Below, one piece after another: positions 57,524-64,000 of a stretch of 64,000 bases of DNA. Position 1 is the first letter of the stretch. Each line of letters starts with the position of its first letter. The notes under the pieces are model-generated. The model did not search any database. It was not told where the DNA came from and saw only the letters and a program-made list of their open reading frames with translations. The stretch is from Canna indica (lineage: Eukaryota; Streptophyta; Magnoliopsida; Zingiberales; Cannaceae): contig CP136891.1 in the NCBI GenBank assembly GCA_034359265.1, forward strand, positions 62,782,001 through 62,846,000, read 5' to 3'. The position numbers and the translations under genes are program-made.

Positions 57524-57585
57524 GGGGATTAATGCATTTTAATTAATTTAAACGTAAGGAAACATTCGTTTAATCAAGGTTTAAG

Positions 57586-57591
57586 AATAAA
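57586..57591 (+). terminator. Possible polyadenylation signal of the Rab gene
   Basis: AATAAA 63 bases after the stop codon in an AT-rich 3' region. Confidence 0.5.
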
Positions 57592-57950
57592 TTATACAAG
57601 TTATGGTTTCATGAAAAAAATTGTATAATTCACATAATATTATCTCTGCTTTGGTTTATAATATTATCTTTGCTTTGATTTGTTCCATTTGAATATACTT
57701 GGATCCAAATATTAAATCTTTCCACTTTGTTTAATTTATGTATATTGGAATGACATTGTCCACAAAATTTAATTTAATATTATAACTCAATCGAGCTTTA
57801 ATTCTTTGATTTATTGATCAAACTATTGAGTCAATTGGTTGAAACCTATGTTTAAATATATTATTGATTTAAAAAATTATCATAAATTTACATTTTATTG
57901 ATATTTTATATATGTGTATTATGATCCATATGTAGAAGTATTATCGAGTA
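57592..57950. other. Sequence between the Rab gene and CACTA-5
   Basis: AT-rich, no coding sequence seen. Part is probably the Rab 3' flank. Confidence 0.4.
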
Positions 57951-58389
57951 AACACTTCATAGTACTTCTAAAAACTGCCTTCATATGATGGCTTCAACCA
58001 TATGAAGTATGAACCATCACAAAAGATCGTTTATGTTGCAAAAGACTCAATTGCAAACAATCTACGATAGCCAATTACCTTTGATAGTCATAGCGATGGC
58101 CAGTGTCGTTACTATGAATATATTAATAGTCATAGAGACACCTGCAATGTGGATATGTATTGGGTGACTAGTGACACAATCACCCACGAAGATCGATAAA
58201 CCATCCATAATGACCTAGCCATTACTACTTCATTGTAAAAGATCTTTTTATATTATTTTTAAAAAAAGAAAATTATGTTTACAATTTTTTTAAAAAAAAT
58301 ATAACAAAAATAAACTAGGACACTTGTACACTATGATTGCAATACACATTAAACATATAATTCACAATACATTTCATAAATTTATAAAC

Positions 58390-58680
58390 ACTATGATGCG
58401 CCCGACCCTTCCTCTTTCTTCCTCTTCCTCTTCTTTCTTCTCTGCTCGTCGCCGTTGCCTATTGTCGTCACCGTGCATCACTGCCGGTTGCCGTCCGTCA
58501 CTATCTGTTGTCGTCGCCGGTGACCCTCTCCCTTCTGGTATGCATCTCCTCCTCTCTCACATGTTGCTGCCACCCTCTATGCATCTCGCTGCCCCGCGCC
58601 GGCGTCGATCCGATCCTCTCCACGCCAGCGTCGACCCGATCGACCCTCTCCGCGCCGACGTCTATACGTCGGCGCCATGA
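58390..58680 (+). other. GC-rich leader of CACTA-5
   Basis: CGCCCGACCCTTCCTC onward corresponds to the reverse complement of 20600 and below in CACTA-6 and to 6045-6120 of CACTA-2. ORFs here are low-complexity and not supported as genes. Confidence 0.55.
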
Positions 58681-58974
58681 TTTGGGGCTAATGGTCAGCC
58701 CCAATGCAAATAGTAGCCGGCATCACGATAGTGATGCCGACTACTGTTGATGCATGATTAGGGTTAATTAAACCCTAATCAATTACTTAATTAGGGTTTA
58801 ATTAAATCCTATAATTTTTTAAATTTTTTATTATTAATTATTAGAAATTAATTGTTAATTAGGTAATTAGTTTGGTTAATATTAATTAATGGTTAATGTT
58901 GATTAGGGTTTAATTATTTTTAGGTTAATTAATGAAATTAGTTTAATATTAATTAAATAGTATTTGATGGAATC

Positions 58975-59130
58975 GTTCACTAAGGACTCGCGCCAGAATC
59001 GTCCACTGTGGACTTGCGGCCAAATCGTCCACTGTGGACTCGCGATCAAATCGTCCATGGTGGACTCGTGCCGGAATCGTCCACTTTGGACTCGTGTGAA
59101 ATCGTCCACTATAGACTCACACCGGCATCC
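58975..59130. repeat. TCC-type tandem repeats of CACTA-5
   Basis: Five to six units such as AATCGTCCACTGTGGACTCG spaced about 27 bases. Each has the TCCACTGTGGA or TCCATGGTGGA dyad. Confidence 0.8.
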
Positions 59131-59277
59131 ATAAATTTAGAAAAAGGTCAAGACGAGTTGATACGTTTCACGTACGCATCGACGATTCAAGTTTTTATCT
59201 TCCAAACCTTAGATCCGTTCGGGGGTTGTATGTTCGTGTAAACGAAGTTAATGAACTTTTATACGACATACAACCCT

Positions 59278-59524
59278 TGAATTGTCCCTAATTGGATAAT
59301 TTGGGAATATAGTTATTTATATTGCACTTAGTTTATTTCTTTTAGTCATTATTCATTTTTAAATTTTGACTTGTATCTCCCTTGTTCTCCGATACCCGCC
59401 CAGATGATATGCGTATTCGGAGAACTGTAGCGAGATGCTGCCGAAATTTAGAATGAAGTTAATGACTAAAAGAAATACTAAGTGCAATATGAATAATATG
59501 AATCCCAAATGGACTAGGACCATC
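59278..59524 (+). repeat. Hairpin upstream of TNPD in CACTA-5
   Basis: Arms about 59278-59395 and 59408-59524. TGCACTTAG...CTTTTAGTCATTA pairs with TAATGACTAAAAG...CTAAGTGCA, and GTTCTCCGATACCC with GCGTATTCGGAGAAC. The stem middle differs from subfamily A yet still pairs. Confidence 0.85.
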
Positions 59525-59571
59525 CCACCTAAAGACATTAACTGAAGATATTGCCCACTTTTTGACAGAAC

Positions 59572-62500
59572 ATGTCTGGCGATCGAAGTTGGATGTACCG
59601 ATGAATTCATTGTGGAGCTATAATAGATGAATTTCGAGTATGCGTAACTTACTTCTTAAATTTCGCATACTCGAATCAAAAATACCTTAGTGGTGATAAA
59701 ATCCGATGTCCGTGTCAGAAATATTCAAACATAAGATTTTTGGATCGAGAAACTGTCACAATGCATCTGTATACAAAAGGATTCACACCAAGATATTTTT
59801 TATGGAATTGTCACGGAAAGTCACGGAAAGTCAGGACGTCGAGCAATCCTGTTGTCCAAACTCATGGTGAATCTTCTTATATTGGTGTTTCTTCTTCTAA
59901 TCCGCCTAATCCTTGAATAATGATTCTAGATAGTCTTGGAGGACAATTCTGTTTAAATGATAATATTGAGTCAGTTATTGAGACGGTAGTGCCACCAGAT
60001 ACTACGATAGCTGAAGTCACTGAAGAATAACCTGCGATACAGATTGAATTATCGAATAAGGAGGCTACAGAATTTTACGAGATGTTGAAAGCTGCCGATG
60101 AACCTTTGTATGAGAATTGTCCTAATTATATAAGATTTTAGGCAATGACGCAACTCTTGAACATCAAGTCCGATTGTAATATTAGTGGGGTTGCGTTTGA
60201 TCGGATTCAGGCTTTATCAATGGTATGCTACCTCCAAATAACAAGTTTGAGCCAACTTTTTATAAGACAAAAAAGTTGATGAGAAAATTAGGGCTTGGGT
60301 ACGAAAAGATACACGCGTGCCCAAATAACTGCATTTTATATTATAAAGAAAATGCACAGTTAGAGCAATGCCTGGTATGTGAACATCCTCATTACAAGGA
60401 GAAGAAATCGGTCCGATAAAAATATATCCACTTTAAGATGCTTCGGTATTTTCCACTGACACCGAGACTTCAAAGGTTATTCATGTCGAAAAAGACTGCC
60501 CTCTATATGAGTTGGCATGTAAGAAGTCGTGATGATATAGTAATGACTCATCCATCCGACAGTGAAGCATGAAAATATTTGAATAGGTGTTATCCTTCAT
60601 TTTCTAGGGATACTACAAATATCAGGTTGGGATTGTGTATGGATGGTTTTAATCTGTTTGATAATTCGGCAACTCTGTATTCAGTATGGCCAGTGCTGTT
60701 AATAATTTATAATTTGCCGCCCTCAATGTGTATAAAATATCAATTTATCTATCTTTCGATGATTATTCCGGGTCCTAGGGGTCCTCGTAAAGAAATTGAC
60801 GTATTTCTCCGACCCCTAATTGATGAACTGAAAATATTGTGGGTTGAGCGAGCTGTCACTTATGATTATCACCGGAAGCAAAACTTCACTTTACGAGCTG
60901 CTATATTATAGACAATCAATGATTTCCCGACCTATGGCATGTTGTCTGGTTGGAGCACGCATGGGTGACTCTCTTGCCCGTACTGTATGGAACACTCAAA
61001 ATCTTTCAGTCTTGAGAACGGTCGAAAAATTTCATTCTTTGATTGTCATCGCCGGTTCCTACCGTCTAACCATCAGTATCGAAGAAATCGTGATAAATTT
61101 ACCAAGGATAGAGTCAAAAGAGATGAGCCACCACCGATGTTGTCTGTTGGACAAATGTTAGCACGTGTTGAATTACTTCCAAAGATTACTTTTGGTCGGA
61201 ATGTAAAAATTTCAGGCTTTGGTCAAACACATAACTGGGTGAAAAAAAGTTTCTTTTGGGAATTGTCGTATTAGACTTCATTACTGATTCGGTATAATTT
61301 GGGCGTCATGCATATTGAGAAGAATGTGTTTGATAATATTTTTAACACTATTATGGATATTTCCGACAAAACTAAAGATAATATGAAGGCCCGACATGAT
61401 GTGAAAATACTTTGTAAGAGGCCTGAGTTAGAGTTGCAAGAGGTCAACGGACGACTTCATAAGCCAAAGGCGTCGTATGTGTTAAATAAACAACAGATGA
61501 AAGATGTGTATCAATGGATCAAGAACTCAGATTACCCGATGGATATGCCTTAAACTTATCTCGATGTGTAAACATCGATGAATGCAAAATATCGGGGATG
61601 AAGAGCCACGATTGTCATTTATTCATGCAGAGATTGCTTCCGATCGTGTTTCGAGATCATCTACATGATAAGATTTGGGGTCCGTTGATAGAATTAAGTA
61701 TGGTTTTTAGAAACATTTGTGCAAATGTACTTCGAGTCGAAGATATGTCAACACTTGAAAATAATATTATTGAAATCATATGTAAGTTGGAGCAATTTTT
61801 CCCTCCTACATTTTTTGACTCGATAGAGTGTCTACCAATACACTTGGTATACGAGGCACGAGTTGGTGGCCCCGTTCAATACCGGTGGATGTACTTATTT
61901 GAAAGATAAAAGAATCGTCTGAAGAAAAAAAGTAAATAACACCGCCGTAGTTGAAGGTTCCATATCAGAAGTATATATAATTCAAGAAATTTTAACATTC
62001 TGCTCATTTTATTTTGAATCAACCATCAAGACAAGACTTAATCGTCTTCCACGGAACGATGACAGGGGAGCTCGACCATCAGATGGTTGTTTAAATATCT
62101 TTTGTTACCCCGGTCGTGCTTTGAGTTCTCGTCCGTCTCGATTCTTAAACGACGAAGAGTACCATTTAGCCTACTTGTACATTTTACTAAACTGTCCAGA
62201 GATTGAGAAGTTCATTAAAATATTTGACATTGAGATGGTGACAAAATACTCAATTTACAGCGATGAGGAATTAGAAAGATTACGGAATCGTGAGTTCCCT
62301 AATTGGTTTCAAGCTTACAACACAGAACACAGAGGCGAAATAGATAACCAAATCTTTGAGTTTGCTAGCAGATCGACACGACTTGTACAATATTATAATG
62401 GTTATTTTGTTAATGGATATAAATTTCACATACTTGAATATTCATCTACAAAAAAGACTATGAATATCGGAGTCTGCGTCAAAGGGACAACATATGTTGA

Positions 62501-63059
62501 ATGTGATGTCGACTTTTACGGACTATTGGAAAAAGTCATAGAATTACAATTTTTCAGATGTAAAGCAGTTGCCTTTTTTAAATGTCATTGGTTCGATACA
62601 AGCGACAGAGGCATGAGAGTTCATCCAAATTATAAATAGCTGGTCGAGGTCAATTACAAATCAAAATTGGCTTCAAATGAGCCATTTATTTTGACATCTC
62701 AAGCTGAACAAGTATATTATATGCAGTATTCATCTCGAAAGAAAGATAGGATAGATTGGTGTGTAGTTTGTAAGACTAAAGCCAGAAGAAAAATTGACCC
62801 GGTAGTTGGAGAGAATGAGCTAGCAGATGACTTATATCAAGAAGAAGATCCTTCCGAAGTGGAACGAGTTAGTCCAATACTCGAGGATGATGACACAAAG
62901 TTAGTTCAATTGGAAATATAATACGTTGATGACGATGATAATTAAGTTGATGAAGGACAGAATGATGATGAGGGAGAAGAAGAAGAATTTCAAGATTTTG
63001 ATACAGAAGAACAAGAAGAAGAGTATTATACGGATGATGATAATGACGATGATAAATAA
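59572..63059 (+). pseudogene. TNPD-like transposase of CACTA-5, heavily mutated
   Basis: It begins MSGDRSWMYR then a stop. Recognisable parts in order: LDRETVTMHLYTKGFTPRYF (59740-59800), [20 protein letters not shown] (60260-60315), LCMDGFNLFDNSATLYSVWP (60635-60690), DFYGLLEKV-type DUF4216 at 62400-62550 and the acidic tail ending TDDDNDDDK with stop at 63057-63059. DUF4218 spans 61300-62390 ([40 protein letters not shown]). About ten stops and several frameshifts (near 60210, 60905, 61270, 61540, 61910, 62640). It is more diverged from CACTA-1 and CACTA-3 than those are from each other. Confidence 0.88.
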
Positions 63060-63144
63060 TTATAAATGTGAAGTATATATTCAATTATTAAATATATCTA
63101 TTAATCTATTATATATAATCTAATTATATTAAATATTTACAGCT

Positions 63145-64000
63145 ATGGTTCGAGATATCAGTTCCTGAGGAGGCATTCCTCATAGGACCCCTCGACGATT
63201 ACCACCCGCCCCACCTGTACCCACTGACCCTTCACCTTCCACCACCAACCCCCCACCTCCGTCCACCATCCCCCACCTGATCTGTCCACCGTTCCCTCAC
63301 CTAATCTGGCCACCATCCCCTCACCTCCGGCTACCATCCCTCCGCCACCCTCTGTAGATCTAGGATCGTCGTCTTCGAGACGTAGGCCACTAGGGCCTAA
63401 CAGAATTCTCTCTCCACCACCCGAGGGAGAACTGCGCAAAGCAGTTAGTATGCGTGGAAGACGGTAAGTATATGCATCAGTTATTTTTTATAATTTATTT
63501 ATTTCAAAATATCATAATATGAATTTATATTTTGTGCAGATTTGAGCAGGAGGACGTCCCTTGCACGATAGCGGGGACGATCCGGAAGTTTATGCACGGG
63601 GTGTGGCCTACATGGTCTCACGTGTCCCGTGAGCATATGGATTGATTGTGGCGAGAGTTCACGGTAAGTATATTTATTAAATTAATATTAATGTTAAATA
63701 TTGATCGGTAATAATAAATTTTTTTTTGCAGACTCATTATACATGGCCGGAGGACTAGACCACCTTTGTTGAGGCTGCATGGGAGCGTGTTGCCCGCGCT
63801 CGCTATAACGGGCTGCTTTAGCAAGCCCGTCAGACCGTGATGAGACGATTGGGGGCTACACAGATAGGCCAGACTCAGGGACACGCCCCCGAGTGAATTC
63901 ATGGCCCTATGTGGGAACAGCTTGTTGAGCGGTGGGACATACCTGAGTGGCAGGAGGTCTCCCGGACTGCGTCGAGAACTCGCATGTCTGGGGGGGACGG
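63145..64000 (+). pseudogene. TNPA-like gene of CACTA-5, exons 1-3, broken and truncated by window
   Basis: Exon 1 follows an acceptor (TATTTACAG at 63134-63142); ATG at 63145, but the frame stops after six codons and later parts need a frameshift. The exon is Pro/Thr/Ser-rich and ends SSSRRRPLGPNRILSPPPEG then MRGRR at 63463. Exon 2 is 63540-63663 (FEQEDVPCTIAGTIRKFMHG, VWPTWSHVSREHMD, stop, LWREFT), exon 3 starts 63732 (THYTWPED, stop). Matching exons have the same lengths as in subfamily A (exon 2 is 124 bases in all). Intron 2 here has a normal GT donor. Confidence 0.82.

Larger units (their letters stand above)
57950..64000 (+). mobile_element. CACTA-5, degenerate subfamily B element, cut by window end
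   Basis: Plus-strand order: a possible left end near 57968 (TACTTCTAAAAACTGCC, a poor match to CACTACTAGAAA), a GC-rich leader (58390-58680), TCC repeats (58975-59130), hairpin (59278-59524), TNPD (59572-63059) and the start of TNPA (63145-64000). The leader and repeats match CACTA-6, which defines subfamily B. The left terminus is a weak call; the right end is outside. Confidence 0.75.

Noticed and set aside
57968..58000. Definite left terminus of CACTA-5
   Set aside because: TACTTCTAAAAACTGCC only partly resembles CACTACTAGAAA and no duplication can be tested because the right end is outside the window. Kept as an approximate boundary only.
58324..58750. ORFs in the GC-rich segment near 58.5 kb
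   Set aside because: The segment corresponds to the non-coding leader of other CACTA copies and the frames are not conserved.
62869..63123. Met/Ile/Lys-rich ORFs on both strands near 63 kb
   Set aside because: They are shadow frames of the acidic GAT/GAA-rich tail of TNPD.
1..64000. tRNA, rRNA or organellar insertions
   Set aside because: I looked for cloverleaf-type and rRNA-like stretches while reading and saw none I could support. Only the LTR primer sites resemble part of a tRNA. A covariance-model search would be decisive.

Overview
This window is nuclear DNA of a flowering plant, made almost entirely of nested transposable elements around one recognisable host gene. The plant origin is shown by En/Spm-type CACTA elements, a RICESLEEPER-like hAT element, gag genes of SIRE-type Ty1/copia elements with plant-style LTRs (tRNA-Met primer site, AAAAAGGGGGAGAT polypurine tract), plant LINEs and a RABA-class Rab GTPase. 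The Rab gene has a GC-rich first exon and an AT-rich second exon, a gradient common in monocots; this is only a weak hint.

Layout. 1-4408: right part of a CACTA element (CACTA-1, minus strand) with a broken TNPD transposase. It sits in a Ty3/gypsy gag relic (4412-5776, minus). CACTA-2 (5777-8787, CGT target duplication), which has TNPA but no TNPD, also split that relic. 8788-9150 holds the gypsy leader and LTR edge. 9190-12501 is a plus-strand gypsy RNase H relic split by a solo LTR (9378-12338). 12502-13066 is a copia-type LTR fragment, followed by a minus-strand plant transposon ORF (13063-13614). 14403-18617 is copia element TG1 (gag, no pol, 5' LTR), inserted in CACTA-6 (18618-21039), a deletion derivative of a second CACTA subfamily. 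22254-36147 is a second gag-only copia element, TG2 (3' LTR, tract, internal region, gag, primer site, 5' LTR), interrupted by CACTA-4 (23844-25667) and a hAT element (26546-31884). 37600-40295 is a LINE relic and 40899-42150 a hAT-type MITE with another MITE inside it.

43030-57523 is the only clear host gene, a RABA3-like GTPase of 236 residues in two exons. Its 13.8-kb intron holds an antisense 5'-truncated LINE, CACTA-3 (44846-52510) inside that LINE, and two more MITEs. From about 57950 to the window end runs CACTA-5, a degenerate subfamily B element on the plus strand.

The CACTA copies keep an En/Spm-like plan: terminal CACTACTAGAAA, many GCCGTTGCTGAT subterminal repeats, a TATA box, a GC-rich leader exon with a splice donor, TNPD apparently inside intron 1, then the five-exon TNPA-like gene. 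Two conserved non-coding structures are the best candidates for something undescribed: a hairpin with arms of about 115 bp just upstream of TNPD, whose two arms differ together between subfamilies, and an array of TCCNNNNTGGA repeats upstream of it. Nearly every transposase here carries stop codons or frameshifts. I saw no tRNA, rRNA, CRISPR or prokaryotic operon features.
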